Below, in pieces: positions 55,358 to 63,843 of a stretch of 64,000 bases of DNA. The stretch covers positions 1 to 64,000 of the forward strand of contig NZ_NGFO01000007.1 of the NCBI RefSeq assembly GCF_002149015.1, read 5' to 3'. The notes under the pieces were generated by a model that worked only from the letters and a program-made list of their open reading frames with translations, had not been told where the DNA came from and searched no databases. How positions within the stretch are numbered: position 1 is the stretch's first letter; every line of letters begins with the position of its first letter. The position numbers and the translations under genes were made by a program. The stretch comes from Gordonia lacunae (GTDB lineage Bacteria > Actinomycetota > Actinomycetes > Mycobacteriales > Mycobacteriaceae).

Positions 55358-56254
55358 ATGGTCATCAACGACGAAGAAGTACGCGGTCGGAGACAACCGA
55401 CAGCGCCCGGCCGAAGATGGACACGGCCGGCCTGGACTCACCACCGGCAGTTGGTGGTGGCCGTCTCGGTCCTGACGATCGTGCTGCTCATCTCCCTGCT
55501 CGCTCCCTGGCTGGCGCCGAATGACCCGACGCTGGGCGACGCCGCGGCGCGCTATCTGCCGCCCGGAACCGCCGGTCACGTCTTCGGCACCGACGAGCAA
55601 GGCCGGGACATCCTCAGTCGACTGATCTGGGGCGGCCGCGCCACGATCGTTCCGACCGCGATCGCCACGTCGGTCGCCGTGGTCATCGGCTCCGCGATCG
55701 GCCTGCTCGCCGGATGGTCCCGGTCATGGGTTTCCGGGATGGTCATGCGGATCGTCGACATCCTCTTCGCGTTCCCGGTCGTCATCGTCGCCTTCGCACT
55801 GGCAGAGGTCATCGGCATGGGGGTATGGGTGGTCGCCGCGTCGGTCGTGTTCGCGGCGGTTCCTTACGTCACCCGTATCGTCTACGCGGAGACCCGGCGA
55901 CAGCGCGAACACGAGTACGTCGACGCCGCAATCGGTCTCGGCGCATCCACCCGGACCATTCTTCGAACCGAGATCCTGCCGAATGTCGGCGCGACCATCA
56001 TCGTCTACTGGACGAGCCTCATCGGCATCCTCATCGTCCTGGCGTCCAGCCTCAGTGCGCTAGGCATAGGTGTGCAACCGCCGGCGCCCGACTGGGGGCG
56101 AATGGTGGCGGAGGGAGCCAAGGTGCTGATCTCGGGTAGCCCGTTCGTGGCGATCGTTCCCGGTATCGCGATCCTCGTCGTGGGACTGGCATTCAACTGG
56201 CTCGGTGACGGCCTCCGAGATGTTCTCGATCCGCGATGGAGCGCCCACCGATGA
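55358..56254 (+). CDS. ABC transporter permease, DppC type
   Basis: A 298-residue membrane protein with six membrane segments. HVFGTDEQGRDILSRLIWGG is the DppC/OppC signature after the first helix; the EAA loop is HEYVDAAIGLGASTRTILRT. It completes the translocation channel with the DppB-like subunit. The start is one base behind the upstream stop, and the stop overlaps the ATPase start by four bases. Confidence 0.93.
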   Translation: MVINDEEVRGRRQPTAPGRRWTRPAWTHHRQLVVAVSVLTIVLLISLLAPWLAPNDPTLGDAAARYLPPGTAGHVFGTDEQGRDILSRLIWGGRATIVPTAIATSVAVVIGSAIGLLAGWSRSWVSGMVMRIVDILFAFPVVIVAFALAEVIGMGVWVVAASVVFAAVPYVTRIVYAETRRQREHEYVDAAIGLGASTRTILRTEILPNVGATIIVYWTSLIGILIVLASSLSALGIGVQPPAPDWGRMVAEGAKVLISGSPFVAIVPGIAILVVGLAFNWLGDGLRDVLDPRWSAHR

Positions 56255-57942
56255 GCACGACGGAGGGCGATATCGATCGTCGCGCAGCGACGTCCGATAC
56301 GCCCATATTGAGTGTCGACGGCCTGTCCGTCCGATTTCCGCAGCGGAGTGGCGCGGTGGAGGCGGTCACCGACCTGACATTCGACCTGCCGCGGAACCAC
56401 GTTCTGGCTCTGGTGGGGGAGTCGGGTTCGGGCAAGAGCGTGACCGCGTCGGCAATCGCCGGGCTCTTGCCCGGCAGTGCCCGCCCGGAGGTCGATGGTT
56501 CGATCTCGTTGGCGGGTAGTCAGATCGTCGGCGCCGCCGAGAAGGACCTGAATGCGCTGCGCGGCACGACAGTCGGCACCATCTTCCAGAATCCGGCCAC
56601 ATCGTTCGACCCGTCGTTCACGATCGGTGGTCAACTCGTCGAGCTGATCCGGTTACATCGCGAGGTCAGCAGGGCCGAAGCCCGCGAGGTGGCCGGGGAA
56701 TGGCTGGATCGGGTGGGAATCCGCGACACAGCACGGGTCCTCGGCAGCTATCCGCACCAGCTCAGCGGCGGCATGCGCCAGCGCGTCATGATCGCGGTGG
56801 CGTGTATCCCCGAGCCCGATCTCCTCATCGCCGACGAGCCGACCACCGCCTTGGATCCGACGCTGTCCGTACGGATCCTGGATCTCATCGCGGATCTGCG
56901 CGCTGAGCTGGGGATGGCGGTGCTGCTGGTGACGCACGATTTCGGGGTCGTGGCGCGTCTCAGCGATTCCGTAGCGGTCCTGCGTCACGGCCGTCTGGTG
57001 GAGTACGGCCCGACACGGCAAGTGCTCGAGGACCCGCAACAGGAGTACACCCGGAACCTGATCACCGCGGTGCCGGAGTTGTCCGCGGACGCCCACCTCG
57101 ACGATCGTGACGCACCGTCGGACGATGCGGTTCCCTCCGCGGTGATCGACGGGGTGTCGAAGATCTTCGACGCAACGGGACGGCGTGCTGCGGACTTCAC
57201 CGCTCTCGACGATGTGTCGATCCGTGTCGGGCGAGGTCGGGCGCTGGGGGTGATCGGCGAATCAGGCTCGGGAAAGTCGACTCTCGCAAGGATTCTGGCG
57301 GGCCTCGATGCCGTCACGAGCGGACGCGTGACGATTCACCGCGAGGGCGGTGAGGTCGAGGTGTCGTCCTTGCGCGGCGCTGAACGCGCCCGTCATGTGC
57401 AGCTCGTCTTCCAGGATCACGGCAGTGCACTCAACCCCCGGATTCCGGTCGGTGAACAGATTTCCCGTCCGATTCGGCGTCTGGGTCTGCTCACCGGCGC
57501 ACGGTCGTTGCGGCGTCGCGCGGATGAACTGCTCGGGCTCGTGGGCCTGGAACCGGACGTGATCCGAGATCGGTTCCCGCACCAGCTGTCCGGTGGCCAG
57601 CGGCAGCGGGTCGGAATCGCCCGCGCTCTGGGCGTCGGACCGGCGCTGGTGATCCTGGATGAGCCGACATCGGCGTTGGACGTGACGACCCAGGACGAGA
57701 TTCTGCGCCTGCTCACGAATCTGCGGTCGACGACCGAGGTGACCTTTGTGCTGATCGCCCACGACCTGGCGGTGGTGCAGGCGTTCGCCGACGACGTGGT
57801 GGTGCTGGACCGAGGTCGAGTGGTCGATCGTTTCGATGCCCAGGATTTCCGCGCTCCGGAACGAGATCCGGTGACCCGCCGCCTGGTCGATGCGGTGTTG
57901 CCGCCGCGTCCTCCGGTCGTGCGATCAGTGGCACCGGCGTAG
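56251..57942 (+). CDS. Fused double ABC ATPase (DppD-DppF type)
   Basis: A 563-residue protein with two complete ABC domains. Domain one (about 25-270) has Walker A GESGSGKSV, signature LSGGMRQRV and Walker B LLIADEPTTALDP; domain two (about 295-545) has GESGSGKST, LSGGQRQRV and LVILDEPTSALD. It replaces the separate DppD and DppF subunits and drives import of the solute. The ATG overlaps the permease stop (ATGA). Together with the preceding three genes the importer is complete. A hairpin terminator follows. Confidence 0.95.
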   Translation: MSTTEGDIDRRAATSDTPILSVDGLSVRFPQRSGAVEAVTDLTFDLPRNHVLALVGESGSGKSVTASAIAGLLPGSARPEVDGSISLAGSQIVGAAEKDLNALRGTTVGTIFQNPATSFDPSFTIGGQLVELIRLHREVSRAEAREVAGEWLDRVGIRDTARVLGSYPHQLSGGMRQRVMIAVACIPEPDLLIADEPTTALDPTLSVRILDLIADLRAELGMAVLLVTHDFGVVARLSDSVAVLRHGRLVEYGPTRQVLEDPQQEYTRNLITAVPELSADAHLDDRDAPSDDAVPSAVIDGVSKIFDATGRRAADFTALDDVSIRVGRGRALGVIGESGSGKSTLARILAGLDAVTSGRVTIHREGGEVEVSSLRGAERARHVQLVFQDHGSALNPRIPVGEQISRPIRRLGLLTGARSLRRRADELLGLVGLEPDVIRDRFPHQLSGGQRQRVGIARALGVGPALVILDEPTSALDVTTQDEILRLLTNLRSTTEVTFVLIAHDLAVVQAFADDVVVLDRGRVVDRFDAQDFRAPERDPVTRRLVDAVLPPRPPVVRSVAPA

Positions 57943-57945
57943 AAA

Positions 57946-57981
57946 TGCCGCGGGTCGGCGACGATGACCGGACCCGCGGCA
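57946..57981. terminator. Bidirectional hairpin terminator
   Basis: TGCCGCGGGTC (57946-57956) and GACCCGCGGCA (57971-57981) are perfect 11-base inverted repeats with a 14-base loop. It lies three bases after the importer operon and 22 bases before the end of the convergent MMPL gene. Confidence 0.75.
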
Positions 57982-58003
57982 CCTACTGCCGACCACTGTT
58001 GAC

Positions 58004-60151
58004 TCAGGCTCCGCGGTCACCCTCCGAAGCACCCACCAGTTGCGCCTCTCCCGGCAGGTCCTCCTTCTTGGCCAGCGCACTGGGCCACCACACCGGACGG
58101 CCGATGTCGTAGACGAGTGCCGGGACCAGGAGAGTCCGGACGATCAACGCGTCGAGGAGAACGCCGAAGGCGACGATGAAAGCGATCTGCGCAAGGAAGA
58201 TCAGCGGGATCACCGCCAGCGCGGAGAAAGTCGCGGCGAGGACCACTCCGGCGGAGGTGATGACCCCGCCGGTCACGGTCAGTCCGCGCAGAACGCCTCG
58301 GCGCGTTCCTATCTGGAGTGCCTCCTCGCGTACCCGGGTCATCAGGAAGATGTTGTAGTCGATGCCCAGGGCCACCAGGAACACGAACGCGAACAGGGGC
58401 ACGACCGGATCAGCACCGGGGAATCCGAGGATGTGATTGAACACGATCGACGAGATGCCCAGTGTCGCCGCGAAACTCAGGATGACCGTGGCCATCAGGA
58501 GGACGGGGGCGACGATTGCCCGGAGTAGCGCGCACAGAATGAGCAGCACCACGACGCTGACGATCGGGATGATCAGGTTCCGGTCGTGGATGGCGGTTGT
58601 CTTCGTGTCGAGGTCGACCGCCGTCGGTCCGCCGACGAGTGCGTCGGCGTCGTCCACGTTCCCCACGGCGTCGCGAAGACGCTCGATGGTCTCCTCGGCG
58701 GCAAGCGAATCCGCCGGGTCGGTCAGCGTCGCCTGCATGGCGACACGTCCGTCCACGGTCTTGGGTGTGCCGCCCGGGTCCGTGACCGGGACGACCTCGG
58801 CGACACCGTCGACGTTCGCGGCTGCAGTCTGAACCTGCTGCAGTGACGCACCGTTGGCGATGATGACCGCGGGTGAGCCGTCTCCGGCGTCGAAGTGGGC
58901 GGAGAGCACCTCTTGGCCCTTCTGCGACTCGACCGGCAGCAAGAAGGTGTCGGACTGCGCGACCCCGTCCGCCTTGAACTGGGGAAGGAACAGTGCGAAG
59001 AGAACGAGGAGCAAGGTCGTGGCCACCCAGAAGCGGCGGGGATGTCGCCCGATGCGGTTTGCCAGTGCGCCCCAGAACCGGTGGTTGCTGCTGTCGTCAC
59101 GCTGCGCGGCCTCGGGTTCGACGACCGGCCGTTTGGGCCAGAATGCGGTGCGTCCCAACAGTGTCAGAGCCGCGGGGAGGAAGGTCATCGAGGCCAGGAA
59201 GGAGGCCGCGATACCGATCGCCGCGACCGGGCCGAGCCCGCGGTTTGAATTCAGGTCCGACAACAGCAGACACAGCACGCCGGCGATCACCGTGCCGGCG
59301 GAGGCCGCGACCGGTTCGAGGGTCGCGCGCCACGCGGCCCTCATCGCGTCGTACTTGTCGGCGGTCAGCCGTAGTTCTTCTCGGTACCGGGACACCAGCA
59401 GCAGCGCGTAGTCGGTTGCGGCACCGAACACCAGGATGAAGAGGATGCCCTGGCTCTGGCCGTTGAGCGTGAGCACGTCGTTCGACGCGAGCACGTAGAC
59501 CAGGAGGCTCGCGAGTCCGAGTGCGAAGACGGCGGACACGATGACCACGAACGGCAGTATCGGACTGCGATACACCACGATCAGGATGAGGATGACGACC
59601 GCGCCGGCAACGAGTAGCAGCAGTCCGTCGATCCCGCCGAATGCGGTCGTGAGGTCACCCGCTGTGCCTGCGGGGCCGGTCACGTACACCGACAACCCCT
59701 CGGGTGGGCCGTTCGCGAGGGCCGCACGCAGTGCCTCGACACTCTCCGATATCTCGCCCGAGGAGTCGACGGGAACGATCACCTGGATCGCTTGGCCGTC
59801 CTGGGAGCGGATCGGCGGCGACGTTCGCTCAGCAATGCCGTCGGTGCCGGCCACCGTGCCCACGGCGTCGGACACGAAGGCGAGATCGGCGTCGGAGATC
59901 CCGGTGGTGCGTTCGGCGACCACCACCGCGGGGATCTCGGAAGAGTCGACGAAGTCGGCCTCGAGACGGGAGACCTCGGTGGCCTCCGCGGAGGCGGGGA
60001 GGAACGAGGTGTTGTCGTTCGCCTGCACGTCGCCGAGTTTTCCGGCGAACGGCCCGCCGACCGAGCCCAGGGCCAGCCATCCGATGACCAACAAGGCTGG
60101 CAGAATCCATCGCAAGCGACTGACTCGTCGAGCAGGGGTGGGTGGGTTCAC
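58004..60151 (-). CDS. MMPL-family RND transporter
   Basis: A 715-residue membrane protein with about eleven to twelve hydrophobic segments in two repeats, each preceded by an extracytoplasmic domain. FLPASAEATEVSRLEADFVD follows the first helix, LVFGAATDYALLLVSRYREE is the conserved MMPL motif in TM4-5, and ALGIDYNIFLMTRVREEALQ its second copy; the paired Asp-Tyr residues form the proton relay. Such proteins export lipids or drugs. The GTG at 60151 has GGAAG upstream. It is divergent from a MarR gene, with a perfect 16-base palindrome between them, so it is probably drug- or lipid-inducible. Confidence 0.93.
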   Translation of the reverse strand: MNPPTPARRVSRLRWILPALLVIGWLALGSVGGPFAGKLGDVQANDNTSFLPASAEATEVSRLEADFVDSSEIPAVVVAERTTGISDADLAFVSDAVGTVAGTDGIAERTSPPIRSQDGQAIQVIVPVDSSGEISESVEALRAALANGPPEGLSVYVTGPAGTAGDLTTAFGGIDGLLLLVAGAVVILILIVVYRSPILPFVVIVSAVFALGLASLLVYVLASNDVLTLNGQSQGILFILVFGAATDYALLLVSRYREELRLTADKYDAMRAAWRATLEPVAASAGTVIAGVLCLLLSDLNSNRGLGPVAAIGIAASFLASMTFLPAALTLLGRTAFWPKRPVVEPEAAQRDDSSNHRFWGALANRIGRHPRRFWVATTLLLVLFALFLPQFKADGVAQSDTFLLPVESQKGQEVLSAHFDAGDGSPAVIIANGASLQQVQTAAANVDGVAEVVPVTDPGGTPKTVDGRVAMQATLTDPADSLAAEETIERLRDAVGNVDDADALVGGPTAVDLDTKTTAIHDRNLIIPIVSVVVLLILCALLRAIVAPVLLMATVILSFAATLGISSIVFNHILGFPGADPVVPLFAFVFLVALGIDYNIFLMTRVREEALQIGTRRGVLRGLTVTGGVITSAGVVLAATFSALAVIPLIFLAQIAFIVAFGVLLDALIVRTLLVPALVYDIGRPVWWPSALAKKEDLPGEAQLVGASEGDRGA

Positions 60152-60198
60152 GGGGCTTCCGTTCGTTGGTTGCGGCTGACGTGCGACAGCACCATGAT

Positions 60199-60214
60199 GT
60201 TCAGCAGGCTGAAC
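60199..60214. promoter_or_regulatory. Palindromic operator between MMPL and MarR genes
   Basis: GTTCAGCAGGCTGAAC is a perfect inverted repeat (arms of seven, AG between). On the minus strand TTGCAA (60221-60216) lies just upstream of it and CATCAT (60198-60193) follows 17 bases later, so the palindrome would sit in the spacer of the MMPL promoter, as expected for MarR repression. Confidence 0.7.
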
Positions 60215-60259
60215 AATTGCAAGTCGGTGGAGTGTGACGTCGAGAATCGGCAGGATGCG

Positions 60260-60709
60260 GTGAACAACGGGAACGACGGGATGGACGGGTGGCCGACGGG
60301 TCGACTGCTGTCGGCGGCGGCAAGGATGGTCGAGCACGCCTGGGAGGCGGTGCTGCGGGAGTACGACATCTCCAGCGCCGGACTCGTCGTCCTGCATGTG
60401 GTGAGCACGGGGCCCGCCACCCAGCGTGAGATAGCCAAAAAGGCGAGGGTGACGGATCAGACGGCGAGTCGCACCATCGAACGCTTGGAACGCATGGGCT
60501 ATGTGCGCCGGCAGGTCGACCCCGACGACGAGCGGCGCAAACACGTGAGCTCGACTCCGGCCGGGACCGAGGTCTATCACGCCCTGCTCGAGCGCGAGCG
60601 AACCGATCCGGCACTGATCGCGTCCATCGGTGAAGCAGAACCGGAGCTTCGCCGGTTGCTGCTCGAATTGATTCGGGCGCAACAGGATCGGAGTTCGGGA
60701 TCACCATGA
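60260..60709 (+). CDS. MarR-family transcriptional regulator
   Basis: A 149-residue regulator with the GTG at 60260 (VNNGNDGMDG), which has AGGA five bases upstream and gives normal MarR length; an ATG pair at 60194 lies inside the operator palindrome and is less likely. The winged helix shows ATQREIAKKARVTDQTASRT, then ERLERMGYVRRQVDPDDERR with the wing, and terminal dimerisation helices. It is divergent from the MMPL exporter and is expected to repress it. The inducing ligand is unknown. Confidence 0.93.
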   Translation: MNNGNDGMDGWPTGRLLSAAARMVEHAWEAVLREYDISSAGLVVLHVVSTGPATQREIAKKARVTDQTASRTIERLERMGYVRRQVDPDDERRKHVSSTPAGTEVYHALLERERTDPALIASIGEAEPELRRLLLELIRAQQDRSSGSP

Positions 60710-60724
60710 TGGGCGCGGCTGGGC

Positions 60725-61018
60725 TCAGCCCGCGTCGCGGGCGGCTTCGAGTCCGGCGACGAGGGCGTCGACCTTTGCCCGGTTCTCGGCCGACGTCATC
60801 ACACCGACGAATGGCGGACGCGAGAAGGTGAGCGTCACCTGGAGGAGTTGTTCCCGTTCGCCGCCGAACAACTTCTTGCGCCGATCGGTCTCCGTGACCT
60901 GGGCAGACACGAACGACGCCGCCGGCAACCGTGTCTTGGAGGCGCCGCCCCGGAGCTTCTCGAACCACTCCCCGTCGAGCACGACCGTTTCATTCGACAG
61001 ACCATGGATCTCGAGCAC
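60725..61018 (-). CDS. Hypothetical protein, small beta-barrel-like
   Basis: A 97-residue protein that begins LEIHGLSNETVVLDGEWFEK and continues RLPAASFVSAQVTETDRRKK, LQVTLTFSRPPFVGVM. The strand pattern and length resemble the bacterial PH-like/DUF4429-type modules common in actinobacteria. It converges with the MarR gene, 15 bases apart. The start is supported by position only. No function assigned. Confidence 0.65.
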   Translation of the reverse strand: MLEIHGLSNETVVLDGEWFEKLRGGASKTRLPAASFVSAQVTETDRRKKLFGGEREQLLQVTLTFSRPPFVGVMTSAENRAKVDALVAGLEAARDAG

Positions 61019-61185
61019 GTGATACCCCTCGTCCCTGCGGATGTGTCGTGATCACGATATCCGCCGAGAACGGCGACGCCGGGGTTTGCGGGAGATCGAA
61101 ACGCCCTTGTCCATCGAGACCCGTGCGCACTACTGTGCGATCGTGCATTCACCGACCGGCGGACCGATACCCCACTTGATGACCG

Positions 61186-61635
61186 ATGGCTGAGGTGAGA
61201 CTCCGGCGGGCCGACGGCGCCGACACGGACCGTTTGGTGGAGGTGTGGCGTTCGGCGGTCGAAGCGACGCACCATTTTCTGAGTCCCGCGGACGTCGAGG
61301 GCTTTGCCGATCGACTCGCGCACGACTATTTCCCCGCGGTGGAGTTGGTCGTCGCGGAGGTCGACGGAGTGGTCGTCGGCTTCAGCGGGACGGCCGACAA
61401 CCGGCTCGAGATGCTGTTCGTCGACTCGGCCGCCCACGGGCAGGGCATCGGCACGGCGCTTCTCGATCACGCGGTCGAGCACGCCGGCGTCGAGGAGCTC
61501 GACGTCAACGAACAGAATCCGGGCGCCGTGGAGTTCTATCGGCGCAAAGGGTTCGAACAGGTGGGTCGCTCGGCCGTGGATTCGGGCGGCCGGCCGTTCC
61601 CGATTCTGCACCTGCGCCGGCGCGCGGTTCCGTAG
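61186..61635 (+). CDS. GNAT-family N-acetyltransferase
   Basis: A 149-residue acetyltransferase. EMLFVDSAAHGQGIGTALLD (about residues 83-102) is the acetyl-CoA-binding V/I-x-x-x-x-Q/R-G-x-G/A motif, and LDVNEQNPGAVEFYRRKGFE the C-terminal signature. It resembles YjaB-like GNAT enzymes of unknown substrate. The ATG at 61186 is chosen as the first fitting the fold. It is divergent from the small beta-barrel gene and not obviously in an operon. Confidence 0.9.
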   Translation: MAEVRLRRADGADTDRLVEVWRSAVEATHHFLSPADVEGFADRLAHDYFPAVELVVAEVDGVVVGFSGTADNRLEMLFVDSAAHGQGIGTALLDHAVEHAGVEELDVNEQNPGAVEFYRRKGFEQVGRSAVDSGGRPFPILHLRRRAVP

Positions 61636-61681
61636 CGACGATGCGCGCTGTTTCCGCACTGCGACCTCAGAATTCAGCAGC

Positions 61682-62293
61682 TCACAGCCGGACGTGACGG
61701 ACTGCGACAGATGCTCGACGCAGCTGATGACGCACCGGGGTCAGCCGGGGACGGGTGAGCACGAGTCCGGCATCATCGGCGATGTGTTCGACCACCTGGT
61801 CGACACTGCGCCCGCCCGCGGGCACATGGGTTGCGAATCGGTCCTCGCGGAGCGCAGCGACGCACCTCTCCGTCTGCTGCATCGCCCAGGTCTCGTCGGC
61901 GCCGAGGATCGGGCCGAGGCGGTGGGCAAGACGAGCTCTGAGGCGGCGATGGATCACCTCGACGGGAGCGGACAGGGTGTAGTGCCGAACGTCGACGCCG
62001 GACTCGACGAGTCCGCCGACGATCTCGTCGAAGTAGTCGCCGACGACGAGCGTCATGGGAACGATCACGGGGGAACCGCTCGATCGTTCAGCGTCCAGGA
62101 GGGTGTGGGTGACACCCGTTCGCCACTGCGGTAGATCCTGGAAGTCGTCGCGTCGAGCGGGCGGCAGCATCTTGTGCATGGCGAACCCCAGGAGTTCGGG
62201 ATCTGCGACATGCGCGGCCGGCAGCCGGCGGTGGAGTTCGTGAGCGGTCTGTGTCTTGCCGACGCCGAAGGCGCCGTTGATCCAGATCAGCAT
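61682..62293 (-). CDS. TmrB-like P-loop ATPase
   Basis: A 203-residue P-loop protein. MLIWINGAFGVGKTQTAHEL carries the Walker A (GAFGVGKT), matching the start of TmrB from Bacillus, which confers tunicamycin resistance by ATP-dependent binding. Other features are VIVPMTLVVGDYFDEIVGGL and YTLSAPVEVIHRRLRARLAH (nucleotide-kinase-like lid). Related proteins occur in many actinobacteria and may be small-molecule kinases. There is no operon partner. Resistance is possible but unproved. Confidence 0.85.
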   Translation of the reverse strand: MLIWINGAFGVGKTQTAHELHRRLPAAHVADPELLGFAMHKMLPPARRDDFQDLPQWRTGVTHTLLDAERSSGSPVIVPMTLVVGDYFDEIVGGLVESGVDVRHYTLSAPVEVIHRRLRARLAHRLGPILGADETWAMQQTERCVAALREDRFATHVPAGGRSVDQVVEHIADDAGLVLTRPRLTPVRHQLRRASVAVRHVRL

Positions 62294-62365
62294 GTGTCGA
62301 GGCTACCCACGGCGGGGCCGTCTGCCGGTCGCGGCGACGGGCAGGGCCGGCGTCGGCCGCCGGGG

Positions 62366-62899
62366 TCAGGAGTCGTGCCGTCGGTCCTTCTTGGTCTGGC
62401 GGCGCGCGCCGGCCGCGATGGTCGACGCCTCATACTTCTTGCGGCCTGGCGAGTCGCGGGTGTCGTCGGCACGATCTCGTCCCGACGAGGCGACCTTGCC
62501 CTCGCCGTTGCTCTTGTCCTTGCGTGCCTTGCCGCCGTCCGCGGATGGTGCCGGGTTCTCGGTGCGTGCGCGTGCCAGTCGCTCGGCCTTCAGCTCCAGG
62601 GCGGCGTCGCGGGACACCCGGACCAATCGCCGACTCACCCGGCTCAGGGCGTCCTCGAACACCTCCGCTTTGGCGGCGTTCCGGACATTCGCTTTCTTGG
62701 CGCTCCCGCGCCCGCCTTTGGCCTTGACCTTCTCGGCTCCAGCTCGTCGGTACAGGGTGACATGTTTGTTCCGAGCGCGCCGGATGCGGGAATGGAGGTC
62801 GAGCAAGTCGTCCTCGTCGAGCCCGGCCATCTGCGACTTCTTGGTCTCCCGAACGAGAAGATAGTCGCTCTCGGACAGAGAATTCAGAGTCTTCTTCAT
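62366..62899 (-). CDS. Basic coiled-coil hypothetical protein
   Basis: A 177-residue Lys/Arg-rich protein. MKKTLNSLSESDYLLVRETK, SQMAGLDEDDLLDLHSRIRR and RARNKHVTLYRRAGAEKVKA form an ordered helical N-terminal half; the rest is low-complexity (GGKARKDKSNGEGKVASSGR) and probably disordered. Such proteins recur in mycobacteria and relatives without known function; nucleic-acid binding is plausible from charge. The start is supported by family-like beginning. It lies downstream of the PE-PPE-type hydrolase gene. Confidence 0.7.
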   Translation of the reverse strand: MKKTLNSLSESDYLLVRETKKSQMAGLDEDDLLDLHSRIRRARNKHVTLYRRAGAEKVKAKGGRGSAKKANVRNAAKAEVFEDALSRVSRRLVRVSRDAALELKAERLARARTENPAPSADGGKARKDKSNGEGKVASSGRDRADDTRDSPGRKKYEASTIAAGARRQTKKDRRHDS

Positions 62900-63003
62900 G
62901 CCGGTCCTCTTTCACCACATCGTCCGGTTGGTGCACTGATGGTAGATGTCGACGTCCGTTTCGAGCTCGGTTTCCGCCTGATCCTCGCGAGACGGAGAGC
63001 GGT

Positions 63004-63843
63004 TCAGGTACCCGAAGGTGCGGGCGGCGCCCCCATCGGCCGGTCGTAGGCCTTCTCGACCTCCGGGCGAAGTCGGGCGTCCTCGGTCGCCTTGCGGGCA
63101 GCAGTGGTCCACATCTGCGTGACCATCGGCAGATAGTAGGTGGCCGGAGACCCGAGGATGTACGTGGCGTTGCCCTCGACGAAGGTCTTGTTGGCCGGGT
63201 CGTGGAGTCCGATCATGCTGTAGTCATTGTGCACGGGACGTCCTTCGCCCTGTCCACCAACAGAATTCGATGCGCTGTGGTTTCGACGAGCGGCGTCGGT
63301 CATCAGATCGCGGTTGGGTGCGTCGGCCCAGTAGTCGTATTGCCGCGCAACGATCTTGACGGTGTACCGGGTGTCGTCGGGAAAATTGTTTCCGCCATAG
63401 TCTGCTCGGCAGCCGCCTTGATTGGCGCATCCGTTGTATTTGGATTCGAGATCACCGGTGAGTACGAACATCACTGTTGCGGGATCGATGTCGCTCGTTG
63501 GCCCATAGGTGCGCAGCCAATCGTCTTGAACCTGCGCACCCTGACTGTGACCCACCACGATCTTCCGCCCCGGGATCTCGTGCAGCATCTCGTTGAGCTT
63601 GTCCCGCCCGCGGTGGGTGTTCGTCGCGCCGGGGAAGTTGTTGTAGGGCACCTTCACGACGCGATTCGGTGTTGCGAACAATTCGCCGCGCAGCCAATTC
63701 GTCGGCAGGGAACGGAACGCCGGGTCGAGTGTCAGGACGGTTGCGCCGCCCGGATCCGGGGCTGCACCGGCGACCGGTGACCACTGTCCGATCGCGGTCG
63801 CCAGTATGAGAACAAGAATGATCCGCAGATATCGCTTCGTCAT
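63004..63843 (-). CDS. Secreted PE-PPE-domain-type alpha/beta hydrolase
   Basis: A 279-residue exported protein. The signal peptide is TKRYLRIILVLILATAIGQW with cleavage near VAGAAPD. The mature part matches the PE-PPE C-terminal hydrolase domain of mycobacteria: NRVVKVPYNNFPGATNTHRG, the nucleophile elbow IVVGHSQGAQVQDDWLR (Ser in GHSQG), FVLTGDLESKYNGC with a Cys pair, and QYDYWADAPNRD. It is a serine esterase/cutinase-like enzyme of the envelope or medium. No PE or PPE domain precedes it. The 157 bases up to the window end hold nothing recognisable. Confidence 0.88.
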   Translation of the reverse strand: MTKRYLRIILVLILATAIGQWSPVAGAAPDPGGATVLTLDPAFRSLPTNWLRGELFATPNRVVKVPYNNFPGATNTHRGRDKLNEMLHEIPGRKIVVGHSQGAQVQDDWLRTYGPTSDIDPATVMFVLTGDLESKYNGCANQGGCRADYGGNNFPDDTRYTVKIVARQYDYWADAPNRDLMTDAARRNHSASNSVGGQGEGRPVHNDYSMIGLHDPANKTFVEGNATYILGSPATYYLPMVTQMWTTAARKATEDARLRPEVEKAYDRPMGAPPAPSGT

